This document shows, piece by piece, positions 34,976 through 43,712 of a DNA stretch of 64,000 bases. The notes beneath the pieces were generated by a model, which made no database searches, was not told where the DNA came from, and worked only from the letters and a program-made list of their open reading frames with translations. The translations under genes and the position numbers were made by a program. The stretch comes from Lachnospiraceae bacterium KM106-2. GTDB lineage: Bacteria > Bacillota > Clostridia > Lachnospirales > Lachnospiraceae. The stretch's first letter is position 1, and every line of letters begins with the position of its first letter. Location of the stretch: positions 3,840,501 through 3,904,500 of the forward strand of contig AP018794.1 of NCBI GenBank assembly GCA_009731425.1. Direction: 5' to 3'.

Positions 34976-35068
34976 AAGATTACTATTAATATATTTGAAG
35001 AAGCTGTCGATACAAAATGTATGCAAATTAAATGGAATTAATTGGTTAATGAACAAGGAGGTGATTTG

Positions 35069-35428
35069 ATGTCAATCGATTCTTTGAATGGTCAAGGGAA
35101 TACATTAACATCAATAGCAGTACAAGGGACAGATAAAGGTCATCATACGGGGGATGTATCTAAGCAGTCAGGTCAAATTAATGGAAATCAAAAATTAAAA
35201 AATCCAGAGCAGGCACTAAAGTCAGCTGTGGAACAAGCAAACAAAAGATTAGTAGATACTAGAACAAGAGCAGAATATCGTTACGACGAGAAAGCTCAAA
35301 GAGTTAGTATTAAGATATTTGATGAGGACACAAATGAGGTAATTAAGGAGGTTCCATCTGAGGACACACTTCGCATGATCGAGAAGTTAGTGGAATTGAG
35401 TGGAATCCTCGTTGATGAAAGACGATAG
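35069..35428 (+). CDS. flaG: FlaG family protein
   Basis: A 119-residue protein. The N-terminal half is low-complexity and Gly/Gln/Ser-rich. The C-terminal half (RAEYRYDEKAQRVSIKIFDEDTNEVIKEVPSEDTLRMIEKLVELSGILVDER) is the conserved FlaG domain, which influences filament length. ATG 35069 has AAGGAGGTGA just upstream; the earlier in-frame start lacks it. It sits directly before fliD, as in many flagellar loci. Confidence 0.9.
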   Translation: MSIDSLNGQGNTLTSIAVQGTDKGHHTGDVSKQSGQINGNQKLKNPEQALKSAVEQANKRLVDTRTRAEYRYDEKAQRVSIKIFDEDTNEVIKEVPSEDTLRMIEKLVELSGILVDERR

Positions 35429-35440
35429 GAGGAAATAATA

Positions 35441-37681
35441 ATGGCAATTCGATTATCAGGGTTAGCTTCTAATATGGATACCGATAGTATCATCAAGGAA
35501 TTGATGAGTGCTCAAAGCGTGAAACTAAAGAAGATTACAGATAAGCAGACAAAGAATGAATGGATTCAGGAAAAATGGTCTGCTTTGAATACAAAGCTTC
35601 TTAATTTTTATAAGAATGATGTTAGTAAACTGTACTTACAAGGTAGTTACAAGGCAAAGACAGTTTCTTCTAACAATGAATCAAAAGTTGTTGCAACTGG
35701 ATCTACGACTGCACCAGATGGTTCTCAGTCACTTAAGATCAATCAATTAGCCAGTGCACAAAATATTACAGGTGGAAAACTTACATCTTCTACAGGGGCA
35801 ACGATTACAGAGAATACTAAATTATCAGATCTTGATGGCTTTGGTGGATCTGGTGATTATATTACAATTAAAGCTGGAAGCAAGACGACTTCACTTCAAG
35901 TAAATGGTACAACTACAGTTAAAGATTTTGTAAATGCATGTAAGAATGCAGGCTTAAATGCAAGCTATGATACATCACAAAAACGTCTTTTTATTAGTTC
36001 TAAGGAAAGTGGTGCAGATAATACTTTCTCTATTACAACTACAGCAGTTAGTAATGATATGAGTGAGAAAATCCAAAGTTACAAGAATGACATTGGATAT
36101 AATTCTTTAAGTTCATCTGATAAGACAAGTGTGGATGGTGCCATTAATAATTTATTAAATGGAACAGATGTTGAGAATGCGAAGAAGACATTAAATAATG
36201 TCGCAACAAAAACGATTACAGATCAGTCTAAAGCGGCAGCTTATAATTATGCATTGGCATTAGAGCTTCAAGATATTACTCTATATGGAACATCGCTTAC
36301 GAAACCTGATGGTTCTACTGATGCAGGAAAAGAATTACATGGTTCTGCAGAGATTAAAGAATATCTAACAGAGCAGTATAAGGCATCAGAGGAATATACC
36401 AAATATAAAGATCAACTCGATGCGGATACTTCATTATCAGATGATGATAAAAATACAAAGTTAGAAGCAAAAGCCAAAGAGGGCATGCTAAATCTTTATA
36501 ATCAAGTTGTTACTGGCGTAAAAGAGCAGAGAGCAACTGATATCGAGGCCACAGTAGCTAGTTTAGGATCAGAGTCTAATAACTATGCAATCAGTAGCGC
36601 ACAATTAGAACCAACTGTTATTAGCGCAGAAGACAAAGAACTCTTTGGTCTAGAAACAAGAGATAAACTTAGTACTTTAATCACTAATGCTTCCACAAAA
36701 GCAGAGGGCATTACAGCAGCTGGTAATACAGGTGCATCATCAGTATCTCCATTAAAAGCACTTGGATTAGGCGAAATAACAGGAGTAGCTTCAATATCAC
36801 CAGATACAGGTAAGCCAGTAAGCTCAACAACAGATTCAACAACAGGTATGACAACTGTATTTGCTTGTGATAGTGAAATCGAACTAAATGGTGCAACTTT
36901 AACAAGTTCATCAAACAACGTTACTGCCAATGGTGTAACTTATGAGTTAAAAGGTGTTACTTCAGGTGATGAGACAATTACTCTTACCGTAAATAATAAT
37001 ATTGATGATACTTATAAAATGGTAAAGGATTTTATTACAAACTATAATACTTTACTAAAAGAGATGAATACGTTATACTATGCATCATCTTCTAAAGGAT
37101 ATGATCCATTATCAGATGATCAAAAGAGTGAAATGTCTGATAAGGAAGTTGAGAACTGGGAGACTAAGATTAAAGATTCATTACTTAGAAGAGATAGCTC
37201 ATTAGATAGTATCCTTACAGGAATGAAGAGTGCAATGCAAAGCTCCGTTGATGTAAATGGAAAACGTTATTCCTTATCATCATTTGGTATCTGTACTTCT
37301 TCTGATTATACAGAAAAAGGATTATTGCATATCTATGGTGATTCTGATGATTCCGTATACTCTAGCGAAACAGATAAATTAAAGAAAGCATTAGAAGAAG
37401 ATCCAGATACATTGATCAAGACATTGACTGGCGTATTCACAAATCTTCATGATACAATGCAAGACAAGATGAAAGCGACTACAATGAGTAGTACTCAAAG
37501 CTTCTACAACGATAAAGAATACAAAACATTAACAACAGATTATAAAAAACAAGTTGCGAAAATGCAAGCAAAGCTTCAAGATATGGAAACAAGCTATTAC
37601 AAGAAGTTCTCTTCTATGGAGACTGCATTATCAAAACTACAAGCACAACAAAGCTCATTATCGAGCATGTTAGCAGGCTGA
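35441..37681 (+). CDS. fliD: FliD, filament cap protein
   Basis: 746 residues. The N-terminal FliD motif is IRLSGLASNMDTDSIIKELM followed by a coiled coil. The C-terminal FliD domain contains LLRRDSSLDSILTGMK and a final long coiled coil (QVAKMQAKLQDMETSYYKKFSSMETALSKLQAQQSSLSSMLAG). The centre is Ser/Thr/Asp-rich and carries a large insertion (about residues 200-370), so the protein is longer than the roughly 450 residues of enteric FliD. It caps the filament and folds flagellin; fliS follows by 25 bp. Confidence 0.92.
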   Translation: MAIRLSGLASNMDTDSIIKELMSAQSVKLKKITDKQTKNEWIQEKWSALNTKLLNFYKNDVSKLYLQGSYKAKTVSSNNESKVVATGSTTAPDGSQSLKINQLASAQNITGGKLTSSTGATITENTKLSDLDGFGGSGDYITIKAGSKTTSLQVNGTTTVKDFVNACKNAGLNASYDTSQKRLFISSKESGADNTFSITTTAVSNDMSEKIQSYKNDIGYNSLSSSDKTSVDGAINNLLNGTDVENAKKTLNNVATKTITDQSKAAAYNYALALELQDITLYGTSLTKPDGSTDAGKELHGSAEIKEYLTEQYKASEEYTKYKDQLDADTSLSDDDKNTKLEAKAKEGMLNLYNQVVTGVKEQRATDIEATVASLGSESNNYAISSAQLEPTVISAEDKELFGLETRDKLSTLITNASTKAEGITAAGNTGASSVSPLKALGLGEITGVASISPDTGKPVSSTTDSTTGMTTVFACDSEIELNGATLTSSSNNVTANGVTYELKGVTSGDETITLTVNNNIDDTYKMVKDFITNYNTLLKEMNTLYYASSSKGYDPLSDDQKSEMSDKEVENWETKIKDSLLRRDSSLDSILTGMKSAMQSSVDVNGKRYSLSSFGICTSSDYTEKGLLHIYGDSDDSVYSSETDKLKKALEEDPDTLIKTLTGVFTNLHDTMQDKMKATTMSSTQSFYNDKEYKTLTTDYKKQVAKMQAKLQDMETSYYKKFSSMETALSKLQAQQSSLSSMLAG

Positions 37682-37706
37682 TAAAAAAACTTAGGGGGAA
37701 TATAAT

Positions 37707-38078
37707 ATGGCTATTAGAAATGCGGCTGCATTATATCAAAATTCAACAATTCAAACTGCATCAAAGGCAGAATTAACATTAATGCTTTACGATGGCGCAA
37801 TCAAGTTCTGTAACAAAGGTTTAATTGCCATTGAAAAGAATGATATTACAGAGGCTAATGTCAACATTATCAAGGCACAAAAAATCATTACAGAATTCCG
37901 TTCTACTTTGGATTTCAAATATCCAGTAGCAAAGGATTTCGATCGAGTATATGACTATATCTACAGTAAATTAGTAGATGCAAATGTAAAGAAAAGTGCA
38001 GAAGATTTAGAAGAAGCACTAGTTTATATTCGTGAGATGCGCGATACATGGAAAGAAGTTATGCAAAAAGTGAAATAG
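37707..38078 (+). CDS. fliS: FliS, flagellin export chaperone
   Basis: A 123-residue helical protein with the FliS motifs AALYQNSTIQTASKAELTLMLYDGAIKF and DFKYPVAKDFDRVYDYIYSKL. It binds the flagellin C-terminus and prevents early polymerisation; it can also bind FliW. AGGGGG lies 9 bp before ATG. It is in the standard fliD-fliS-fliT order. Confidence 0.95.
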   Translation: MAIRNAAALYQNSTIQTASKAELTLMLYDGAIKFCNKGLIAIEKNDITEANVNIIKAQKIITEFRSTLDFKYPVAKDFDRVYDYIYSKLVDANVKKSAEDLEEALVYIREMRDTWKEVMQKVK

Positions 38079-38110
38079 AAATAGTACCAGGAAGTGAGAC
38101 TACAAAGGAT

Positions 38111-38581
38111 ATGGAACAAAAAGCATATATTGAAATCATGATTCAATCGCAGAAGAAGAAAATTCTCATATTGGACAAGTTGATTTCATTATCAAAAGAT
38201 CAAGAAGAATATTTTTCAGCAGAAGAGATGGATTATGACAAATTCAATGACACACTTTCTACTAAAGATGAACTTTTAAAAGAATTAAATGAATTAGATC
38301 AAGGGTTCGCTTCGTTATTTGAACGAGTAAAAGAAGAACTCAGCACTCATAAGTATGCTTATGAAACACAGATTAAAGAACTCCAGTCTTCCATTGCTAC
38401 GATCACTAGTAAAAGTATGATCTTAGAGACACTTGAAAGACGCAATAAAGCTTCGATGGAACGCTTTTCAAAGAGTCAAAAATCTCAGATTAAGCAGAGA
38501 AATGTCAGCATGAAAACGGTTACAAATTACTATAAAAGTATGAGTAATGAACAATCTGTATATTTCAATCAAAAAAAATAA
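38111..38581 (+). CDS. FliT-like flagellar chaperone
   Basis: About 156 residues, highly charged and predicted almost all helix or coiled coil. The C-terminal part is basic (SKSQKSQIKQRNVSMKTVTNYYKSM). Position directly after fliS and size suggest a FliT or FlgN-like chaperone, but sequence motifs are weak. The start is uncertain. ATG 38111 has only a weak upstream GGAAGTGAG, while ATG 38048 lies inside fliS with no ribosome site. Confidence 0.6.
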   Translation: MEQKAYIEIMIQSQKKKILILDKLISLSKDQEEYFSAEEMDYDKFNDTLSTKDELLKELNELDQGFASLFERVKEELSTHKYAYETQIKELQSSIATITSKSMILETLERRNKASMERFSKSQKSQIKQRNVSMKTVTNYYKSMSNEQSVYFNQKK

Positions 38582-38599
38582 AAAAAATTATAATATGGA

Positions 38600-38626
38600 C
38601 TAAAGTAAATAAAGATATGTCCGATA
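38600..38626 (+). promoter_or_regulatory. Sigma-28 promoter of flagellin
   Basis: TAAA, 15 bp, TCCGATAT, a close match to the flagellar sigma-28 consensus. It gives a leader of about 110 nt. Confidence 0.8.
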
Positions 38627-38693
38627 TATATAATAAGTAAAGGTTTTTACTTACTTTGTAATGTGCACAATTACATGAAAAACTAATGAAGAG

Positions 38694-38733
38694 AATAGCA
38701 TGGATGCTATTTTATCAATGAAAATCAAGGAGG
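38694..38733 (+). promoter_or_regulatory. Putative CsrA-binding sites in the flagellin leader
   Basis: A 6-bp hairpin AATAGC/GCTATT presents GGA in its loop ATGGAT (38700-38705). A second GGA lies in the ribosome site AAGGAGG (38727-38733). Two sites, one in a loop and one over the ribosome site, match how CsrA represses hag in Bacillus subtilis. Confidence 0.6.
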
Positions 38734-38742
38734 AAACAAATT

Positions 38743-39555
38743 ATGATTATCCAACATAATATGGCTGCTGCCAACACTAACAGACAGTTAGGAATCACTA
38801 CAGGTGCTTTATCAAAATCTACAGAAAAATTATCTTCAGGTTACAGAATCAACCGTGCTGGTGATGATGCTGCCGGATTATCAATTTCTGAAAAAATGAG
38901 AACTCAGATCAGAGGTCTTAACCAAGCTTCTACAAACGCTCAAGATGGTATCTCTTTAGTACAAACTGCTGAAGGTGCTATGAACGAAACTCACTCAATT
39001 CTTCAAAGAATGAGAGAATTAACTGTACAAGCTTCTAACGATACTAACGTATCTGTAGATCGTGCAGCTATCCAAAAAGAAATCACTGCTTTAACTTCTG
39101 AAATCACTCGTATCGCTGATACTACTGAATTCAATAAAATGAAATTACTTGATGGATCTTGTACTGGAAAATCTCTTCAAGTTGGTGCTAACGCATCTCA
39201 AAGAATTTCATTCTCAATCAGCAGCGTTAAAGCTTCTTCTATCGGTATCGATAGCTTAAGCGTATCTAGCTACACTAACGCTCAAAGCGCTCTTAAAGCT
39301 CTTGATAGTGCAATCAACAGAGTATCTACAACTAGATCTTCTTTAGGTGCATTACAAAACAGATTAGAGCATACTATCGCTAATGCTGATAATACTGCTG
39401 AAAACTTACAAGCATCAGAATCACGTATCCGTGACGTTGATATGGCTAAAGAAATGGTACAATACTCTAAGAGTAGTATCCTTCAACAAGCTGCTCAATC
39501 TATGCTTGCTCAAGCAAACCAAGCAAACCAAGGTGTTACTACTTTATTAAGATAG
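38743..39555 (+). CDS. fliC: Flagellin
   Basis: A 270-residue, short flagellin. The conserved N-terminal D0/D1 domain (MIIQHNMAAANTNRQLG, KLSSGYRINRAGDDAAGLSISEKM) joins the C-terminal one (NRLEHTIANADNTAENLQASESRIRDVDMAKEMVQYSKSSILQQAAQSMLAQANQ) through a very short variable middle. Surface Ser/Thr residues in the middle could be glycosylated by the Maf enzyme encoded downstream. Codon choice differs from neighbours, with many AAC, GCT, TCT and CAA codons, as expected for very high expression. The transcript has a sigma-28 promoter, a structured leader and its own terminator. Confidence 0.97.
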   Translation: MIIQHNMAAANTNRQLGITTGALSKSTEKLSSGYRINRAGDDAAGLSISEKMRTQIRGLNQASTNAQDGISLVQTAEGAMNETHSILQRMRELTVQASNDTNVSVDRAAIQKEITALTSEITRIADTTEFNKMKLLDGSCTGKSLQVGANASQRISFSISSVKASSIGIDSLSVSSYTNAQSALKALDSAINRVSTTRSSLGALQNRLEHTIANADNTAENLQASESRIRDVDMAKEMVQYSKSSILQQAAQSMLAQANQANQGVTTLLR

Positions 39556-39571
39556 TTCATGCCGTAAAAAT

Positions 39572-39599
39572 GGGCTGGCTTTTAGCCAGTCCTTTTTTT
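39572..39599 (+). terminator. Flagellin terminator
   Basis: GGGCTGGC pairs with GCCAGTCC around TTTTA, followed by seven T. Confidence 0.92.
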
Positions 39600-39637
39600 A
39601 AGTTAAACAATAAATGAATTGAAACAGGAGAAAACAG

Positions 39638-39946
39638 ATGGAAGAAATCAAACAGAAATTAGATAGAAGTACAGCTGATATTGCACAAGCTTGCGACTTT
39701 TTATATCAAGGACAAGAACAACCAGGATATTTAGCACTTGTAATGGCGATCGATACGATTTCCGATACATTAGATAACATTAGTGTACATGAGAATTTAA
39801 TGAGCCAGATTGATATCAATGCGATCAATGAATCATTAGGAGAAGCTTTAAAGGCATTAGAAGAAAAAGATTTTACATTAGTAGCAGACATTATGAAATA
39901 CGAGATTTCAGAAGTGTTTGAGAAGTTATCAGCTAGCATACTATAA
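39638..39946 (+). CDS. Small helical protein of the flagellin locus, function unknown
   Basis: I do not recognise this 102-residue acidic protein. It is predicted to be all helix without membrane segments. CAGGAG is 7 bp before ATG, and it lies 21 bp upstream of the Maf glycosyltransferase gene and after the flagellin terminator. The position suggests a helper of flagellin modification or export; that is inference. Confidence 0.65.
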   Translation: MEEIKQKLDRSTADIAQACDFLYQGQEQPGYLALVMAIDTISDTLDNISVHENLMSQIDINAINESLGEALKALEEKDFTLVADIMKYEISEVFEKLSASIL

Positions 39947-39967
39947 TGATTTTTAAGGAGTATAGAT

Positions 39968-41794
39968 ATGAGTTTATTCGATAAAAATATGGCAGCTTTA
40001 GAAATTAGTTATCCCAAAGTATATGAAAAAATAAATGAATTATTGGCAGATGGTTATGAGTGTACTGGTGTTTCTACAGAGGCTGCAAAAAATGGTGAAC
40101 CAGTGCTGATTTATGAGAAGGATGGAAAGTCCTATCGTTTAAACAGTAGATATAATCCGAAAGCAGAAGCAAAGAAATGGTTAGAACAGTTCAAATTCGA
40201 TAATTTGGCAATGGTAATCCAGCTATTTGGTATTGGAAATGCCACATTTTTAAGAGAACTTGTTGATACCATCAATACAGAAACAGGCATTATCGCATAT
40301 GAACCAAGCCTTGACATCTTTATGCATGTCATTGCGAACTATGATATAACAGATATCATTGAAAATAAAAGAATCCAATTAATTATCGATGGATTAAACG
40401 AGACATACTTTATTGTGGCGTTAAGCGGAAATGTTGAATGGTTAAATTTATATTGCCAAGTATATTGTAAACATCCACACTTTGAACAATTATTTGAAGA
40501 ACAGCATGAGACCTATATGCATATTATTCGTGATAATAATGATCAGGCAGTAATGAACCGAAATACAATTTTAAAGCTTGGACCACTATCGATAGAAAAC
40601 GAATTAGTATTATTAAAAGATTTGATGAAAACAAACAATGTTTGTGACTTTATAGGGAAAATACCGGAGGATATTCCTGCAATTATCGTTTCCGCAGGAC
40701 CTTCTTTAGATAAAAATTATGAGTTATTAAGAGAAGCAAAAGGCAAGAGTATTATCATCTGCGTCGATCGTGCATTAAATAAATTGTTAAGCAATGGGAT
40801 TATTCCTGATTTTACAATTACACTTGATGCTAGAGCACTTCTTTCTAACTATAAGAATGACCGTAGTAATGATATCCCTCTTATGATCGATATCAGTGGA
40901 AATCCAACGATCTATGAGATGAATCGAAGCAGAAAATTCTTATATAACAATGATGGATTTTTAAAAGCAATTTATAAACAATTAGGAAAAGATTATTATA
41001 ATCTTACAGCAGGTGGCTGTGTTGCTACAGCAGCATTTTCCGCTTGTGTAACGATGGAGATGAAGACGATCATCTTCATTGGTCAAGATCTTGCATTTGA
41101 GGGAAATAAGACGCATACCGACAGCGAAGAATCAGAAGAGTTTAACGCAGCAAGCTTGATCGAAGTAGATGGTGTAAATGGTGGAAAAGTAATGACCCGC
41201 TACGATATGTATTCCTATCTACAATGGTTTGAAAGTGCAATTACGAATATGGGTGGAGCAGTACGCTGTATTGATGCAACTGAAGGTGGAGCATTAATTC
41301 GTGGTACTGAAGTTATGACATTTCGTGAGGCAATTGATGAGTGCTGTCAGAAAGAATTTGACTGTACGCAGTTAATTCATGATATGCCGTATTCTTTTGA
41401 AGGCATGGATATAGAAAACTTTAAAGAGTATATGCAGTTTTGTAGTAAGCAGTTAAAAGAGTTTAAGACCAAAGCCGGAGAGGGCGCTAAAAAGGCTAAG
41501 ACATTGATTCATCAAGGAATGGATCATCGTGGACCAAACCAAAAAGGTGTTAAATTAATTAAAGATATCGGCAAGATTTATGAGACATTAGAAGAGAATG
41601 TTTTATATGAAATGTTAGATATCTATGCTGCAAAGGATTCTTTGGAGGAATTGAATGATGTATATATCATGAGAGGACAAGAAGATTCTGAAAAAGAAGT
41701 GTATGAGAAGACGATCAAAGTGTATGAAGCATTTGTGAAGGCGTGTGATACGCTAGAACCAAAGTTTAAGACATTATGTGATGCTTTAAATTAA
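39968..41794 (+). CDS. Maf (DUF115) flagellin glycosyltransferase
   Basis: 608 residues of the motility-associated factor type. The central DUF115 domain has IIVSAGPSLDKNYELL, ICVDRALNKLLSNGIIPDFTITLD, TAGGCVATAAFSACVTM and FIGQDLAFEGNKTH; an N-terminal region and a helical C-terminal region lie on either side. Maf enzymes transfer nonulosonic acids (pseudaminic, legionaminic or sialic type) from CMP to Ser/Thr of flagellin before export. The neuB-neuC-neuA genes on the opposite strand just downstream would provide such a donor. AAGGAG is 8 bp before ATG. Confidence 0.9.
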   Translation: MSLFDKNMAALEISYPKVYEKINELLADGYECTGVSTEAAKNGEPVLIYEKDGKSYRLNSRYNPKAEAKKWLEQFKFDNLAMVIQLFGIGNATFLRELVDTINTETGIIAYEPSLDIFMHVIANYDITDIIENKRIQLIIDGLNETYFIVALSGNVEWLNLYCQVYCKHPHFEQLFEEQHETYMHIIRDNNDQAVMNRNTILKLGPLSIENELVLLKDLMKTNNVCDFIGKIPEDIPAIIVSAGPSLDKNYELLREAKGKSIIICVDRALNKLLSNGIIPDFTITLDARALLSNYKNDRSNDIPLMIDISGNPTIYEMNRSRKFLYNNDGFLKAIYKQLGKDYYNLTAGGCVATAAFSACVTMEMKTIIFIGQDLAFEGNKTHTDSEESEEFNAASLIEVDGVNGGKVMTRYDMYSYLQWFESAITNMGGAVRCIDATEGGALIRGTEVMTFREAIDECCQKEFDCTQLIHDMPYSFEGMDIENFKEYMQFCSKQLKEFKTKAGEGAKKAKTLIHQGMDHRGPNQKGVKLIKDIGKIYETLEENVLYEMLDIYAAKDSLEELNDVYIMRGQEDSEKEVYEKTIKVYEAFVKACDTLEPKFKTLCDALN

Positions 41795-41854
41795 GTAAAT
41801 AGTATAAAAAAGAGACTGCCAAAATGGCAGTCTCTTTTTTATACTATTTACTTA
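41792..41854. terminator. Very long bidirectional terminator overlapping two stop codons
   Basis: A perfect 29-bp inverted repeat with loop AAAAT. The left arm starts inside the Maf stop codon and the right arm includes the last codons and stop of neuA. A6/T6 runs lie within the stem. Confidence 0.92.
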
Positions 41855-42536
41855 GTCGATACCGTGCATATTCTAAATCTTGTAGTGTATCAATATCGAT
41901 ATCAAATTCATTGGACATAAGATAAGGGTATTGATTATCATTAAGACTCGTTTCGTTCGTAAAGGTCTCATCTAATCGATTAAGATAAATGGAACCATTT
42001 ACTTTATAGTAATCCGGAAAATCCTGTCTACGAACCGTACTGGATGTGGATAACAAGTTTTGTAACGTACCATCATTGTTGATACTTCTCATTAAAATTG
42101 GATGTTCCGCTACCGGAGACACACTGACAAGAGAAGGAAGATCCTGATCGATGATCTGTTCTATGGATTCTGTTAAATGTTTTAAAAGACGATAAGGCTG
42201 TGTTGGTTGAAGAAGAAGCAGATAATCATAATCTTCTCCTTGCTTTTTTAATTCCTCGATCGTATAGATCAAGCAGTCGATCGTCTTAGCAGAATCATTT
42301 GCAAGTTCGGCAGGACGTAAAAATGGAACGGAGGCTTCACATTCTTTTGCTACCTCAGCTATTTTTTCTGAATCCGTAGAAACTACAATGGAATCAATGT
42401 AGGAACACTCTTTTGCAAGATCAATGGAGTGAGCGATCAGTGGTTTCCCACATAGATCAATGATATTTTTATTTGGAATTCCTTTACTTCCGCCTCTTGC
42501 GGGAATGATTGCAACTATCTTTTTGCCTTTATACAT
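41844..42536 (-). CDS. neuA: NeuA, CMP-N-acylneuraminate (nonulosonate) cytidylyltransferase
   Basis: A 230-residue nucleotidyltransferase with the N-terminal CTP-binding loop IIPARGGSKGIPNKNI, then LIAHSID, VVSTDSEKIA, LLLLQPTQPYR and the substrate part DYYKVNGSIYL. It activates a nonulosonic acid as its CMP derivative in the cytoplasm. AGGAGG is 6 bp before ATG. It is the last gene of the neuB-neuC-neuA operon, 10 bp after neuC. Confidence 0.92.
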   Translation of the reverse strand: MYKGKKIVAIIPARGGSKGIPNKNIIDLCGKPLIAHSIDLAKECSYIDSIVVSTDSEKIAEVAKECEASVPFLRPAELANDSAKTIDCLIYTIEELKKQGEDYDYLLLLQPTQPYRLLKHLTESIEQIIDQDLPSLVSVSPVAEHPILMRSINNDGTLQNLLSTSSTVRRQDFPDYYKVNGSIYLNRLDETFTNETSLNDNQYPYLMSNEFDIDIDTLQDLEYARYRLSK

Positions 42537-42546
42537 AAGAGACCTC

Positions 42547-43692
42547 CTAAAAGTTTACATCGATAAATTTCTTTTGGACGTGGTGATCCCAGATCTGATC
42601 AGAAGAAAGCGTATTGATGAAGATCTCATCACTGTTTCCTTCTCCAAAATGAGACTCTGGAATTAATATCATTTCATGAGCTTTTTGAATAGCGTCAAGT
42701 AACTGCTTGGCATTTTCATCAATGTGAAGGATGCTTGCAGAAGTCTTAGTATCATAACGACCTTGCTGACGATTTCCCATATCAATTGCTGGAGTTCCAT
42801 AGATACAAGCTTCACGAATTCCTGAACTAGAATTACCAATGATCATGGAAGCGTTTTTAAGTAAAGTTAAAAATGACTCAAATCGCATAGAAGGGAACAT
42901 TCGAAAATGCTCATTTCCCTTAAAGGATTCATAAGCTTCTAAGATAGCGTCCGTACCAGAATCATTATTTGGATAGATGACAACGTAATTCTCATTGGAT
43001 AATAAAAGACCAGCGACTAGTTCCTTTACCTGCTTACGAAGAGTAGGAAGTGGAGTAGTAGTGACCGGATGATACATTACAATATTGTACTGATCAAATG
43101 GAATTTCATAATGTTCTTTTACTGTGTTGATATCAGGAAGGGAATCTGAGTACATAATATCAATATCAGGGGAACCAAAGATGAAGATATTTTCAGAAGG
43201 TTCTCCTAATTGCATGATTCTCTTCTTTGCCATTTCATTTGAAACAAAATGGTAGTGGGAGAACTTACTGATCGCATGTCGGATCGATTCATCAATGGTT
43301 CCAGATACTTCGCCACCTTCGATGTGAAAGACTTTTATATTGTTGAATGCACCAACAATGGCACCTGCAAGGGCTTCAAGACGGTCACCATGAACGACGA
43401 TCGCAGCTGGTTCTACTTCAGCAACATAGTTACTAAATCCAGTGATGGTATTGCTCAAAGTAATATCCATAGCAGTACTTGTCGTCTGATTGATATACGT
43501 GTAGAGGTTAGAAAACCCATCTTTTTCAATCTCACGATAAGTAGAACCGTATTTTGAGAGCATGTGCATACCGGTAACAAAAATGTGTTCTTCAAATTGC
43601 TCGCTGTCATGCACAGCATGGATCAGCGATTTAAGTTTCCCGTAATCAGCTCTTGTGCCTGTTAGGAATACAATTTTTCTCTTATTGTTCAT
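42547..43692 (-). CDS. neuC: NeuC, hydrolysing UDP-N-acetylglucosamine 2-epimerase
   Basis: A 381-residue GT-B fold epimerase: VFLTGTRADYGKLKSLI at the start, VVHGDRLEALAGAIVGAFN, HIEGGEVSGTIDESIRHAISKFSHYHF, GSPDIDIM, and IIGNSSSGIREACIYGTPAIDMGNRQQGR near the C-terminus. It releases ManNAc (or a 2,4-diacetamido analogue in the legionaminate pathway) and UDP, feeding NeuB. GAGGAG lies just before ATG. The middle gene of the operon. Confidence 0.92.
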   Translation of the reverse strand: MNNKRKIVFLTGTRADYGKLKSLIHAVHDSEQFEEHIFVTGMHMLSKYGSTYREIEKDGFSNLYTYINQTTSTAMDITLSNTITGFSNYVAEVEPAAIVVHGDRLEALAGAIVGAFNNIKVFHIEGGEVSGTIDESIRHAISKFSHYHFVSNEMAKKRIMQLGEPSENIFIFGSPDIDIMYSDSLPDINTVKEHYEIPFDQYNIVMYHPVTTTPLPTLRKQVKELVAGLLLSNENYVVIYPNNDSGTDAILEAYESFKGNEHFRMFPSMRFESFLTLLKNASMIIGNSSSGIREACIYGTPAIDMGNRQQGRYDTKTSASILHIDENAKQLLDAIQKAHEMILIPESHFGEGNSDEIFINTLSSDQIWDHHVQKKFIDVNF

Positions 43693-43712
43693 ATATACTC
43701 CTCTTTAGTAGA

